NCBI GenBank assembly: GCA_041672845.1
Contig: JBAYYV010000003.1
Coordinates: 62,001 to 126,000, forward strand
Direction: 5' to 3'
DNA from: JBAYDV01 sp041672845
GTDB lineage: Bacteria > Bacteroidota > Bacteroidia > Bacteroidales > UBA932
Length of the DNA: 64,000 nt
How positions within the stretch are numbered: the first letter of the stretch is position 1; each line of letters opens with the position of its first letter. The notes beneath the pieces are model-generated. The model was not told the DNA's origin and did no database searches. It was given only the letters and a program-made list of their open reading frames with translations. This document shows positions 54,471-63,472 of this stretch, in pieces. Position numbers and translations under genes: made by a program.

Positions 54471-55166
54471 TTAGAGAATATTCATAAATTTATGTGTTTG
54501 TAATGAGATGCGCCACTGGGGATGTCTTTTTACGTAATCTATCATGATGGGTAAAATGAAATCGCGGTTGTTCCATTCTGGTTGAAGAAATAGTATAGGG
54601 AAATTTAATTTAGTAGATGTGTTAGTGTTTTTAGTAGTTTGATGGATTAAGAGTTTTTTCCTGTTGGCTATAGCTTTGGCAGCGTTTTCTTCTGCCCATT
54701 TAAAATCATCTTTGGTTTCTATGATGACTTTTAGTTCATTGGCGACAGCCAGAACTTCATTTAAAGGCTTCTTGTGCTTTTTAGGTGAGACGGCGATCCA
54801 ATCTATTGTTCCTGAAATAGGGTGGGTGCCTGATGTTTCCATCAATACTTTGATTTTGTATGATCTTAATAAAGTAGTAAGAGGTTCTAAATTGTGAATA
54901 GTAGGTTCACCACCGGTAATTACTACTGTATTAGCTTCTTGATCAAGGATGTTTTTAAGAATATCTTCAATATGAACCATTGGATGATTTGCGATTTTCC
55001 AGCTTTCTTTCGAATCACACCAGCTACAACGTACATCGCAGCCAGCTAATCTAATAAAATAAGCTGCTATTCCAGTGTTGTAACCCTCACCTTGCAAAGA
55101 ATAGAACTCCTCTACTATAGGTAAAACTAATCCATTGTTTTTTTCTGTAAGATTACTTTTTATCAT
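54471..55166 (-). CDS. queE: 7-carboxy-7-deazaguanine synthase QueE
   Basis: A 231-residue radical SAM enzyme. VEEFYSLQGEGYNTGIAAYF is the QueE opening, then RLAGCDVRCSWCDSKESW with the cluster cysteines Cys43, Cys47 and Cys50 (CX3CX2C), and VVITGGEPTIHN. It makes the deazaguanine ring precursor of queuosine. It may be the last gene of the group with the serine dehydratase 26 bp upstream. The 237 bp before the peptidase start on its other side is AT-rich with nothing clear. Confidence 0.95.
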   Translation of the reverse strand: MIKSNLTEKNNGLVLPIVEEFYSLQGEGYNTGIAAYFIRLAGCDVRCSWCDSKESWKIANHPMVHIEDILKNILDQEANTVVITGGEPTIHNLEPLTTLLRSYKIKVLMETSGTHPISGTIDWIAVSPKKHKKPLNEVLAVANELKVIIETKDDFKWAEENAAKAIANRKKLLIHQTTKNTNTSTKLNFPILFLQPEWNNRDFILPIMIDYVKRHPQWRISLQTHKFMNIL

Positions 55167-55192
55167 ATTATTTAAAAGTTTTTAATCTTTAT

Positions 55193-56680
55193 TTAGGAAA
55201 GGTTCAATTTTTTTTCAATTTCTTTAGAAGCAGGACAAACTGATAGTCCACCGAGGCTTGTGCATCTTAGTTCAGGTATTATAGCTTTACCTACTTTATC
55301 CATTGTTTGGATTACTTGACTTAAAGGTATTAATGTATTAATCTTAGCTAAAGCGATGTTGGCTGACGAAATAGCATTCATAGCGCACATAATATTTTTC
55401 CCAAGGCAAGGAGCTTCTACTCGATTTGCTATAGGGTCACAAATCATTCCTAGAATATTTTGTAGTGCAAATGATGCAGCGTGCAATGCTGTTTGGGTAG
55501 TTCCATGTTTTAATTGGACAAGTGCTGCAGCTGCCATACCTGATGCTGCACCACATTCTGCTTGACAACCTGCTACTTCTGCTGAGAATGTAGAATCTTC
55601 TGCTATAAATACTCCTATTAATCCAGCAGCTAAAAGGGCTTTAATGGCCTCATCGTCAGAGTGTTTATTTTCTGAAATATTAAATTCATCGTAACAAGCT
55701 AATATTGCCGCTGGAATTACTGCGCATGAGCCTGCTGTAGGTGCTGCTACGATAAGGCCAAAGGAACTTTTGCATTCCATTATAGCTAAAGCGTATTTTT
55801 CGACTCTATTTATTAAAGGAGAATCGATTAATTTCCCTTTTTCAGAAGCTTTATCGATAAGGTCGAATTGTTGTCCTAAGATTCTGTCTTTATATTTTGT
55901 CCCGTTTAACCCAGTATTAAGTGACTGACGCATAATGGATAACACTTTTTTAGCTACTGTCCAAACTTCGTCTTTGCTCATATTTCCTCTAGAGGCTTCG
56001 TATTCAAGTGCGTATTCCCATATTTCTTTAGTCGTATAATTTTTCAAAGAATTTGCTTTTTCTTTAGCTAAAAGTTCTTCGAATTCTAATGCATTATGGA
56101 ATGGTACTGATGAGTTTTCTGTAAAATGTATAGGAAGAATCGGATCTAAGTGATATTTTTTCGGATTAACTTTATTACCAAATTCTTCGTATGTGTCACC
56201 TTCTATATCGGTTTCTATTCCATCGACATTTATAATTTCGACCATTCCTCCGCCTGTAGAGATTCCCACGACTTTCATCGAGGGCTGGCTAATAGGATTG
56301 GTTTCTGCTGTATCTGATTCTGTATCTTTGGAGAAAAGTGTTAGATTATAAGTGTTTGGATGAGAGCAAGCTTCGTCGGTAACGATAGTCTCTACTTTTA
56401 GTCCTGCCTGGGCAGCTATGGAAACTATATCTTGGATATTATCTGATTCAAGGGTGGATCCCATTAATCCAGTGATGAGACCGATTTCAGAACCTTGGCT
56501 TTTATAAGTCGTGGGTAATGATCCTTTAGTAGAAAATACGACGATGACTTTGGAAATAGGTCGATTGAATAACTTTCTAGCAATTAGGCCGATGCGATAT
56601 GCCCCTGCTGTATGTGAACTAGATGGGCCTCTCATGATAGGACCTAATACTTCGTTGAAAATACTTATGGGTTTTTTCAT
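55193..56680 (-). CDS. sdaA: L-serine dehydratase, single-chain iron-sulfur type
   Basis: A 495-residue fusion of the beta and alpha parts of the iron-sulfur L-serine dehydratase. The N-terminal part has GPIMRGPSSSHTAGAYRIG and the C-terminal part SSFGLIVAAPTAGSCAVIPA, ECGAASGMAAAALVQL and VEAPCLGKNIMCAMNA, with cysteines for the 4Fe-4S cluster. It deaminates serine to pyruvate and ammonia. It lies 4 bp after an ornithine-cyclodeaminase-family gene, so the two form one unit. The length suggests an extended version relative to E. coli SdaA (454). Confidence 0.94.
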   Translation of the reverse strand: MKKPISIFNEVLGPIMRGPSSSHTAGAYRIGLIARKLFNRPISKVIVVFSTKGSLPTTYKSQGSEIGLITGLMGSTLESDNIQDIVSIAAQAGLKVETIVTDEACSHPNTYNLTLFSKDTESDTAETNPISQPSMKVVGISTGGGMVEIINVDGIETDIEGDTYEEFGNKVNPKKYHLDPILPIHFTENSSVPFHNALEFEELLAKEKANSLKNYTTKEIWEYALEYEASRGNMSKDEVWTVAKKVLSIMRQSLNTGLNGTKYKDRILGQQFDLIDKASEKGKLIDSPLINRVEKYALAIMECKSSFGLIVAAPTAGSCAVIPAAILACYDEFNISENKHSDDEAIKALLAAGLIGVFIAEDSTFSAEVAGCQAECGAASGMAAAALVQLKHGTTQTALHAASFALQNILGMICDPIANRVEAPCLGKNIMCAMNAISSANIALAKINTLIPLSQVIQTMDKVGKAIIPELRCTSLGGLSVCPASKEIEKKLNLS

Positions 56681-56684
56681 TACT

Positions 56685-57692
56685 TTATAATTCTATATTT
56701 ACACCGAAATTATGTTTAACAGCTTTATTATAAATGTATTGAGCGACAGCTAAATCTTGAGTAGCAATGCCGACACTTTTGAAAATAGTTCTTTGTTCAG
56801 CAGCGGTACGGCCTTCTATTTTATTATAAATCAATTCAGCTATTTCACCCTGATAATTATTATCGTTGATAAAACCTTTGGCTAAAGGAGTAATAATATC
56901 ACCACTTTCAGCGAAACAAGATTCTTTATTATCCACATAAAGTTTTGCATTAGTAAATACATCGTCAGGTAGCTCTCGCATATCTTTAGCAAATGAGCCA
57001 AATGCATTTATATGAACTCCAGGTTTCAAATCTTTAGTTTCGAAAAGTTTAGAAGTAGAGTTAGTAACTGTACAAATTATGTCTGCGTTCTTTATGCCAG
57101 TTTTGTAATTGCTGTTTTCATCGTTAACCATTTCTTCGTGAGTCCCATTGACGAAAGTCACATCTTTAACATAACTGAAATATTTTATCAGTTTTTTTAT
57201 TGCTGGTTCATATCTGTCGTAAATGGTGACCTTTTTGATTTCCCGCACTGCTAAAATACCTTTTATCTGAGTATATGACTGAGCACCTGCGCCGAAGACC
57301 ACGAGATTTTCAGAATCTTCACGAGAAAGTATCTTAGCAGCTATACCAGAGGCGGCCCCTGTTCTTAAAGCAGTTATCAGACTACCATTAATTACAGCTA
57401 AAATTTGATTCTTCTCACCATCGATTAAAAGAATAATACCTTGAATCGTAGGATATCCTTTATCGCTAGTATGTTTTAATTGATTAAGAATCTTTATAGA
57501 AACTTCCTTGTTCGTATTATCACAAGCAGGTTTGAAAAACACCAAAGGATTTCCTTCTCCTAAATCTGTGATAGTTCGAAGTGGAGTAGTCGCTTCACCA
57601 TTATAAGACATTTCATAAGCTTTTTTCGCCACATCTATTAATTCACTCATCTCGATGTTTTGGTTGATGTCTTCAGCATTAATAATTTTCAT
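56685..57692 (-). CDS. Ornithine cyclodeaminase / mu-crystallin family enzyme
   Basis: I start at ATG 57692 (MKIINAEDINQNIEMSELID), giving 335 residues; an in-frame ATG at 57728 would add a basic 12-residue lead. Family motifs are YPTIQGIILLIDG, SLITALRTGAASGIAAKIL, the nucleotide-binding VVFGAGAQSYTQIKGI and INAFGSFAKDMRELPDD. Members include ornithine cyclodeaminase, alanine dehydrogenase and ketimine reductases. Being joined to an L-serine dehydratase, it may act on pyruvate/alanine or related imines, but the substrate cannot be read from sequence. Confidence 0.87.
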   Translation of the reverse strand: MKIINAEDINQNIEMSELIDVAKKAYEMSYNGEATTPLRTITDLGEGNPLVFFKPACDNTNKEVSIKILNQLKHTSDKGYPTIQGIILLIDGEKNQILAVINGSLITALRTGAASGIAAKILSREDSENLVVFGAGAQSYTQIKGILAVREIKKVTIYDRYEPAIKKLIKYFSYVKDVTFVNGTHEEMVNDENSNYKTGIKNADIICTVTNSTSKLFETKDLKPGVHINAFGSFAKDMRELPDDVFTNAKLYVDNKESCFAESGDIITPLAKGFINDNNYQGEIAELIYNKIEGRTAAEQRTIFKSVGIATQDLAVAQYIYNKAVKHNFGVNIEL

Positions 57693-57730
57693 TGTTTTCA
57701 AGTTTTTTAAATAATGTTTATTTATCATTA

Positions 57731-57776
57731 AAAAAGCTATTTGGGTTAGCTTTAATTTTAATATAAATCAAAGTTA
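57731..57776 (-). promoter_or_regulatory. Promoter element and leader hairpin of the cyclodeaminase operon
   Basis: On the minus strand TAACTTTG (57769-57776) fits TAnnTTTG. Soon after, AAAGCTA (57747-57753) pairs with TAGCTTT (57733-57739) and is followed by a T-run, a terminator-like hairpin inside the 5' leader. It could be an attenuator or just a stabilising 5' hairpin. Confidence 0.4.
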
Positions 57777-57864
57777 ATAAAAAGTAGTTATGGAATATAA
57801 GAAAATTAGTATTAATAATCTTTTTATTTTTATAGAATTAAGATACTGACAATTTGACATGTAT

Positions 57865-57962
57865 ATGAGATTGGCTCATAGATTGTACAATATTATTATG
57901 TTAAATAGCCGTAGAATATTAAATTAATATTGAAGTAGTAAGATTGATTACTGAACGGTAAT
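57865..57962 (+). promoter_or_regulatory. Three short palindromes upstream of clpB
   Basis: ATGAG-5-CTCAT (57865-57879), ATTGTACAAT (57882-57891) and ATTAC-6-GTAAT (57947-57962) lie in the 300-bp gap before clpB. A TTGACA occurs at 57854-57859. They might be binding sites for a stress regulator; no known operator is recognised. Confidence 0.3.
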
Positions 57963-57992
57963 ACAAATGATTAATAATAAAAAATTTAGAAA

Positions 57993-60113
57993 ATGAATAA
58001 TAATTCAGGATATCCATCTAGTGATAATAAGGATGTTAGACAAATGCTTGATCATTTTGCGATTAATCTTAATGATCGAGCTAAAGAGGGTAAACTTGAT
58101 CCTGTCATAGGACGGGATGAAGAGATTCGTAGAGTTTTGCAAATTCTTAGTAGAAGGACTAAAAATAATCCTATTTTGGTGGGTGAACCGGGAGTAGGTA
58201 AAACAGCTATTTCTGAGGGAATAGCTCAAAGAATATTTAAACAAGATGTACCAGATAATTTGAAAGATAAAAAAGTTTATTCTTTAGATATGGGTGCACT
58301 GATTGCTGGAGCTAAGTATCAAGGGGAATTTGAAGAAAGGCTTAAGGCTGTGGTTAAAGCTGTCGTAGATAGTGATGGTCAAATAATTTTATTTATTGAC
58401 GAAATACATACATTGGTAGGTGCTGGTAGAACAAACGGTGCTATGGATGCTGCTAATATTTTAAAACCAGCACTGGCTAGGGGTGATCTTAGAGCTATAG
58501 GTTCCACCACTCTAGATGAGTATCAGAAATATTTCGAAACTGATAAAGCACTAGAAAGAAGATTTCAAGTAGTTATGGTAAATGAACCATCTGTGGCAGA
58601 ATCTGTTTCTATATTACGTGGACTGAAAGAAAAATATGAAAATTACCATAAAGTAAGAATTGAAGATGATGCTATTATCGCTGCTAGTGAGTTATCTAAT
58701 AGATATATAACAAATAGATTTTTACCTGATAAAGCTATAGATTTAATAGATGAAGCAGCTTCTAAAATGAGGTTAGAAATGAATTCTGTTCCTGAATCTA
58801 TAGATGAATTAGAAAGAAATAAACGTCAAATGGAGATAGAAAGAGCTGCTATTAAGAGAGAAGGAAAATCTCTTAAACTTTCTGAACTTCAGAAGAATTT
58901 GGATGAATTGAGTGATAAACTAAAGATTCAAGAAAAAAAATGGAAGGAAGAAAAAACATTATTGTCAAGCATACAGCAAAAAAGAAAAGATCTGGAAACT
59001 TATAAATTTGAAGCTGAAAAAGCTGAACGTAACGGCGATTACGGTAAAGTGGCTGAAATACGTTACGGTAAGATTAATGCTTGTCAAGATGAATTAAAAC
59101 ATTTAATGTCTAAAAAAGCAGAGAATCCTAATCCTCTTATAAATGAAGCTGTAACGGAGGAAGATATTGCAGAAATAGTAGCTAAATGGACAGGTATTCC
59201 TATAAAGAAAATGCTTAGAAGTGAGCAAGATAAGCTAATTCATATGGAAGATATTTTACACAAGAGAATAATTGGGCAAAATGAAGCTGTGACTGCTGTT
59301 TCCAATGCTGTTCGTAGATCTCGTGCGGGACTTCAAAGTACTAATCGTCCATATGGTTCATTTCTATTTATGGGTACTACTGGTGTTGGAAAAACAGAAT
59401 TGGCGAAAGCACTAGCAGAACTTCTTTTTAATGATGAAAATATGATAACCCGTATAGATATGAGCGAATATCAAGAAAGGCAATCTGTTTCTAGATTAAT
59501 AGGTGCGCCTCCAGGCTATGTGGGTTATGATGAAGGCGGTCAGTTAACAGAATCTGTAAGGCGTAAACCTTATTCAGTAATATTATTGGATGAAATCGAA
59601 AAAGCTCATCCAGATGTATTTAATATTTTGTTACAAGTTTTAGATGACGGTAGATTAACTGATAATAAAGGGCGTACTGTAGATTTTAAGAATACTATTT
59701 TAATTATGACTTCAAATATGTGTTCTCAAGCTGAGGTTAAAGCACTTATGAGACCAGAATTCATAAACCGTATAGATGAAATTATAGAATTTAAGGCTCT
59801 TACCAAGGAAAATATTAGAGGTATATTAAAATTACAATTGGAAGAATTAAAGAAAAAAATGCTCGAAAAAGATATTAGTATTAGTTTCGATGAGAGTTTT
59901 ATTAACTATTTATCTGAAAACGGGTTTGATCCAGAATATGGAGCTCGTCCACTTAAGAGATTGTTGCAGAGAGAATTGATTAATGAACTTGCTAAACTAC
60001 TTATCCAAGTCAAGATAGAAGCTAACTCACATATAAGAGTTCAGCGTAAGGATGGAAAGATTTATTTCGATATACATAATGATAAGAAAGTCAAGACTAT
60101 CGCTAATGAGTAA
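57993..60113 (+). CDS. clpB: ClpB-like disaggregase without N-terminal domain
   Basis: A 706-residue two-ring AAA+ protein. D1 has Walker A GEPGVGKT (64-71) and [15 protein letters not shown] full ClpB-type middle coiled coil lies at about 266-390 ([36 protein letters not shown]). D2 follows with GTTGVGKT (about 460) and [16 protein letters not shown]. There is no ClpP-binding loop. It begins where the N-terminal Clp_N domain of ClpB (about 145 residues) should end, and no such domain is encoded upstream. D2 is also about 15 residues shorter after IMTSNM. The protein should unfold aggregates with DnaK; the missing N domain may narrow its substrates. Confidence 0.9.
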   Translation: MNNNSGYPSSDNKDVRQMLDHFAINLNDRAKEGKLDPVIGRDEEIRRVLQILSRRTKNNPILVGEPGVGKTAISEGIAQRIFKQDVPDNLKDKKVYSLDMGALIAGAKYQGEFEERLKAVVKAVVDSDGQIILFIDEIHTLVGAGRTNGAMDAANILKPALARGDLRAIGSTTLDEYQKYFETDKALERRFQVVMVNEPSVAESVSILRGLKEKYENYHKVRIEDDAIIAASELSNRYITNRFLPDKAIDLIDEAASKMRLEMNSVPESIDELERNKRQMEIERAAIKREGKSLKLSELQKNLDELSDKLKIQEKKWKEEKTLLSSIQQKRKDLETYKFEAEKAERNGDYGKVAEIRYGKINACQDELKHLMSKKAENPNPLINEAVTEEDIAEIVAKWTGIPIKKMLRSEQDKLIHMEDILHKRIIGQNEAVTAVSNAVRRSRAGLQSTNRPYGSFLFMGTTGVGKTELAKALAELLFNDENMITRIDMSEYQERQSVSRLIGAPPGYVGYDEGGQLTESVRRKPYSVILLDEIEKAHPDVFNILLQVLDDGRLTDNKGRTVDFKNTILIMTSNMCSQAEVKALMRPEFINRIDEIIEFKALTKENIRGILKLQLEELKKKMLEKDISISFDESFINYLSENGFDPEYGARPLKRLLQRELINELAKLLIQVKIEANSHIRVQRKDGKIYFDIHNDKKVKTIANE

Positions 60114-60114
60114 A

Positions 60115-60156
60115 TAAAAAAATGCAAATCTGTAATAATACAAATTTGCATTTTCT
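60115..60156. terminator. Bidirectional intrinsic terminator
   Basis: AAAATGCAAAT and ATTTGCATTTT form the stem, A-rich on the left and T-rich on the right. It ends clpB and the convergent ABC operon. Confidence 0.85.
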
Positions 60157-60172
60157 TGATTAACTAATCTTT

Positions 60173-60637
60173 TTATTTATTCAAAGTTCCTTTATAAAAG
60201 CAGGTTATAGTTTTTGGCATTTTCCCAAAATGTAGATTGTAGATTAGTTCCACTGTCTTATTTGGATGAATAATACCTTCTACTGTTCCAGTAATTTCGA
60301 AAGAACCAGTATTGTCTTTTATTTTAGCCGCTATTTTAACATCTCCTTTAGGAGCTTGTTTAGCAGTTACGTAAGTTTTCAATGCAGATACGTTAAAGTT
60401 TGCTACTTGGAATTCATCTAGTAGGATAGAATATCTAACATTGTCCTTTATAGTTTTAATACGAACGGCATGATTATCATTACGTCCTATAAGTTTATTA
60501 TCAAGTGTTATTTTTAATTCACCATTATATTTACCTACAGGTACTTTAGCTTGTGATGGGGTAGATATAGATAATAGAATTACGGCACTTAATAAAAAGG
60601 GTACAAATCCTAATATTGATTTTTTTATAATTTTCAT
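60173..60637 (-). CDS. Small exported beta-rich protein, calycin-like
   Basis: I start at ATG 60637 (MKIIKKSILGFVPFLLSAVI), one base past the stop of the DUF4857-like gene, giving 154 residues; an in-frame start at 60715 inside that gene is unlikely. A signal peptide (about 1-31, ending SQA) is followed by alternating strands (GKYNGELKITLDNKLIG, GSFEITGTVEGIIHPNKTVE, YNLHFGKMPKTITCFYKG) like the calycin/lipocalin-like exported proteins of Bacteroidota. No ligand is known. As the last gene of the operon it may work with the transporter or ChaN-like protein upstream. Confidence 0.65.
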   Translation of the reverse strand: MKIIKKSILGFVPFLLSAVILLSISTPSQAKVPVGKYNGELKITLDNKLIGRNDNHAVRIKTIKDNVRYSILLDEFQVANFNVSALKTYVTAKQAPKGDVKIAAKIKDNTGSFEITGTVEGIIHPNKTVELIYNLHFGKMPKTITCFYKGTLNK

Positions 60638-60638
60638 T

Positions 60639-61853
60639 TTATGAATTTTCTTTAATAAACAATGCAGGAACAAAACTAAATAATCCGAAGAATATGGTAA
60701 TGATAGACATGCCATAATTCGTGTCTTTTCTTTTACGCTGTATAAATACTAATAATCCTGAAAGTAAAAGATTTAATATTAATGCATACCAACTAAAGTT
60801 AGCAAATGAAGGATAAATCCATCTGTCAGTCTTACGTTGAAAGTTTACTGTAAATGGGAAAACCCATTTTAATGTTTTAGTATATTTCATAACTGGTCTT
60901 TCATGATGTTCATGTAAAACAGTTTTATATGTGTGAGCATTTATAGCATAAAGATCAAAGGAATCATCTCTAGCTACTGTTACTGTCCAATATAACATAT
61001 TACCCATTATCCAGAAATTCTCTTTATGCATATTTAATGGAAAATCTAATTTTGTAGTGGTGTAATCTTTATTAGCCATTAATAAGGATAATGAATTATT
61101 ACCTAAAAGATAACCTAGATATTCTTTATTCATAGGTTCACGCATACTGATAAGATCTATTCCCATATCAGGTGTAACAGATGTTTTCCTAACATAAGGT
61201 TTTCCATGAACTTGCATCATATGATACACTTCATTATTACTATCTAATATTATATAACCGAAGTCATAAGATTTACGAGAAGAAGGACTACCACTTGATC
61301 GTAATACTGGCCATTGTATTCCTGCTTCATTAAAAGCATCAGTAAATAACCTAGTCTTTAAAGTATCTATTTTATTATCCCTTTTATTAATAATCTCCAT
61401 AGAGTTTTTAGTAAAACGGAAAACTTGAGTAGGATCTTGTAAAGCCAGACGATATTTAGTGGATTCCATTATTTCTTTAACTCCTAAATGAGGGGTATTA
61501 ATATTTCTAGGACCACCACTACCACTTGCCATACCCATACCGATAGACATTCTATCAATAGAATATCCTTCTAAGCTATCAATAGCTTTATTTTTAGACT
61601 GAAGAATAAAATAATATGTAACAGGAAGTAAAGAGTCATATTGATCTTGATTATAATGATTATTTTCACTATCTAAATAAAGAGATTGACCATCTGTGTA
61701 TTCCCAATGTACAAAATTCTTGGTTATAGGACTATATTTATAATTAGCTATGCTATTTGGTTGATAGAATAAGAAATTATATAATGATGGTAAAATCCAA
61801 GCCATCAAGAAAATGATGAGAGTATAGTAAAATATTTTTGTTGCTATTTTCAT
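60639..61853 (-). CDS. DUF4857-like membrane protein of ABC operon
   Basis: A 404-residue protein with one N-terminal membrane helix (about 7-28), a long extracytoplasmic part (about 30-335) and two C-terminal helices (WYALILNLLLSGLLVFIQ, SIITIFFGLFSFVPALFI). The middle has VRKTSVTPDMGIDLISMREP and SMGMGMASGSGGPRN-like sequence (motif near IDRMSIGMGMASGS). I match it to the DUF4857 proteins found with ABC transporters in Bacteroidota, whose function is unknown. It lies 25 bp after the permease and 1 bp before the calycin-like gene. Confidence 0.65.
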   Translation of the reverse strand: MKIATKIFYYTLIIFLMAWILPSLYNFLFYQPNSIANYKYSPITKNFVHWEYTDGQSLYLDSENNHYNQDQYDSLLPVTYYFILQSKNKAIDSLEGYSIDRMSIGMGMASGSGGPRNINTPHLGVKEIMESTKYRLALQDPTQVFRFTKNSMEIINKRDNKIDTLKTRLFTDAFNEAGIQWPVLRSSGSPSSRKSYDFGYIILDSNNEVYHMMQVHGKPYVRKTSVTPDMGIDLISMREPMNKEYLGYLLGNNSLSLLMANKDYTTTKLDFPLNMHKENFWIMGNMLYWTVTVARDDSFDLYAINAHTYKTVLHEHHERPVMKYTKTLKWVFPFTVNFQRKTDRWIYPSFANFSWYALILNLLLSGLLVFIQRKRKDTNYGMSIITIFFGLFSFVPALFIKENS

Positions 61854-61878
61854 GATAATATTTTCAAATTTTAATAAT

Positions 61879-62553
61879 TTAATCTTGTAAGCCTTTTTTA
61901 AATCTAAACATAGAACGAAGTACGATTAAGAAACAAAGTGATGTTACGATAATCAAACCTACAATACTATAATTATAAGATTTAGGAAATGGGCTAATAA
62001 AGAAGATGTTTATAAAAGCGGCTGCCATCAAAGCATTGATGACACGACCACGCCAAGTAGGTTCAAGACATATAGCACAAACTAAAATATAAGCAGCTAT
62101 ACCAGCTATAAACCAAGGTAATGACACCATAAAACTAGCAAAAACTATTTCATGACTAACGATAGTAGATAAATAAATAATATAAATGCCTAACGAAAAT
62201 CCGAAAATGGCTAATAATTCTAATACTCCTATACTTATCATCATAAATAACATACGTTTTTGAGGATAAGGTACATGGAGAGTTAATTTAATACGTTTAA
62301 GAGTAACTTCTGGTACAAACTGTACAAAGGCTAAAATAATACCAGATAATAGAGGAAGTAATTTCATCAAATTTATATATGCACCCTTATCATCGATAAG
62401 ATAATTATTCCATACTCTAATAGCAGATACGAATTCACAAGTGTGATATAATTGAAATATGATATAAATACTAACTAGACCTAATATAGAAAATAAGATC
62501 CAAAAAGCATTTTTAGTTTTAATCCATTCTTTAAAGAATATTGCTTTATTCAT
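61879..62553 (-). CDS. ABC transporter membrane subunit
   Basis: A 224-residue protein with six hydrophobic helices (FWILFSILGLVSIYIIF, LMKLLPLLSGIILAFVQFVP, GVLELLAIFGFSLGIYIIYL, SLPWFIAGIAAYILVCAI and two more). It lies directly after the ABC ATPase gene (20-bp gap), as in ABC-2-type exporters. No further motif shows the substrate. The neighbouring ChaN-like protein hints at haem or iron. Confidence 0.75.
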   Translation of the reverse strand: MNKAIFFKEWIKTKNAFWILFSILGLVSIYIIFQLYHTCEFVSAIRVWNNYLIDDKGAYINLMKLLPLLSGIILAFVQFVPEVTLKRIKLTLHVPYPQKRMLFMMISIGVLELLAIFGFSLGIYIIYLSTIVSHEIVFASFMVSLPWFIAGIAAYILVCAICLEPTWRGRVINALMAAAFINIFFISPFPKSYNYSIVGLIIVTSLCFLIVLRSMFRFKKGLQD

Positions 62554-62573
62554 GAGATATAATTTTTTATCGA

Positions 62574-63461
62574 TTAATATTTACCAGTTAGACCTACAAA
62601 GGCATCTTCCAAAGTAATGTCCTTACGTTTAAAATCAGTATATAGTATACTATGTTCATTCAATACTTTCTTAACATATTCATCATTTTTGAAAGTATAG
62701 ATGTAACCTAATCCTTTAGAATATTCAGGGTGATAAAACTCAGGATCAGAAGGTAACTTTTTCTTATCAGCTACTTTAAACGTGAAGCAATTAAATTTTT
62801 TCTTTAAGGTATCAATAGGTGTTTGTAATAATATTTTACCAAAATCCATAATAATACAGTCATCTACTAATCCATCTAAATCTTGGATGATATGAGAAGT
62901 CATAAAGATTGTTTTTTCTTCGGCTTTGGTATATTCTTCCAAGTATTCAATAAATAAACGACGATATCCAGGATCTAACCCGATAGAGAAATCGTCTAAC
63001 ACTAATAAATCAGCATTTTGAGCTAAAATTAATCCTAAAGCTACTTGAGAACGCTGTCCACAAGACATACGACTAATTGGTTGCTTAGGAGCTACTTTTA
63101 GTTTATTCATTAATTCATAATATGCATCTTTATTCCATTTAGGATAAAATGCACCATAATATCTTTCTATTTGCTCGATATTCATAAAAGTATATTGCAC
63201 ATGATTTTCAAGTAAAAGTGCAATTCTTTTACGTTTTTCAGGAGTCATTAGTTGGATATTTTCTCCGAAGATACGACACTCACCACCACGAGGCTGTAAA
63301 TATCCCATCAATATATTAATAGTAGTGGTTTTACCAGTACCATTTTTTCCTAATAGTCCCATAATGTGACCTTTAGGCACGGTAAAATTTAAATTTTCAT
63401 AAATTTGACGATTACCGTAAAAGTGAGTCAAATTTTCGCATTCTATAACAGGTTCATTCAT
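62574..63461 (-). CDS. ABC transporter ATP-binding protein
   Basis: A 295-residue ATPase. Walker A is GKNGTGKTT (38-46), the signature is diverged (MSCGQRSQVALGL in place of LSGGQ), and Walker B reads LLVLDDFSIGLDPG, so the usual catalytic Glu is Asp; the switch His is in MTSHIIQD. These features resemble a Bacteroidota/YtrB-like exporter group. The C-terminal 75 residues form an extra domain ending in LEDAFVGLTGKY. It pairs with the six-helix protein encoded next. Confidence 0.92.
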   Translation of the reverse strand: MNEPVIECENLTHFYGNRQIYENLNFTVPKGHIMGLLGKNGTGKTTTINILMGYLQPRGGECRIFGENIQLMTPEKRKRIALLLENHVQYTFMNIEQIERYYGAFYPKWNKDAYYELMNKLKVAPKQPISRMSCGQRSQVALGLILAQNADLLVLDDFSIGLDPGYRRLFIEYLEEYTKAEEKTIFMTSHIIQDLDGLVDDCIIMDFGKILLQTPIDTLKKKFNCFTFKVADKKKLPSDPEFYHPEYSKGLGYIYTFKNDEYVKKVLNEHSILYTDFKRKDITLEDAFVGLTGKY

Positions 63462-63472
63462 TGCTATAATTA

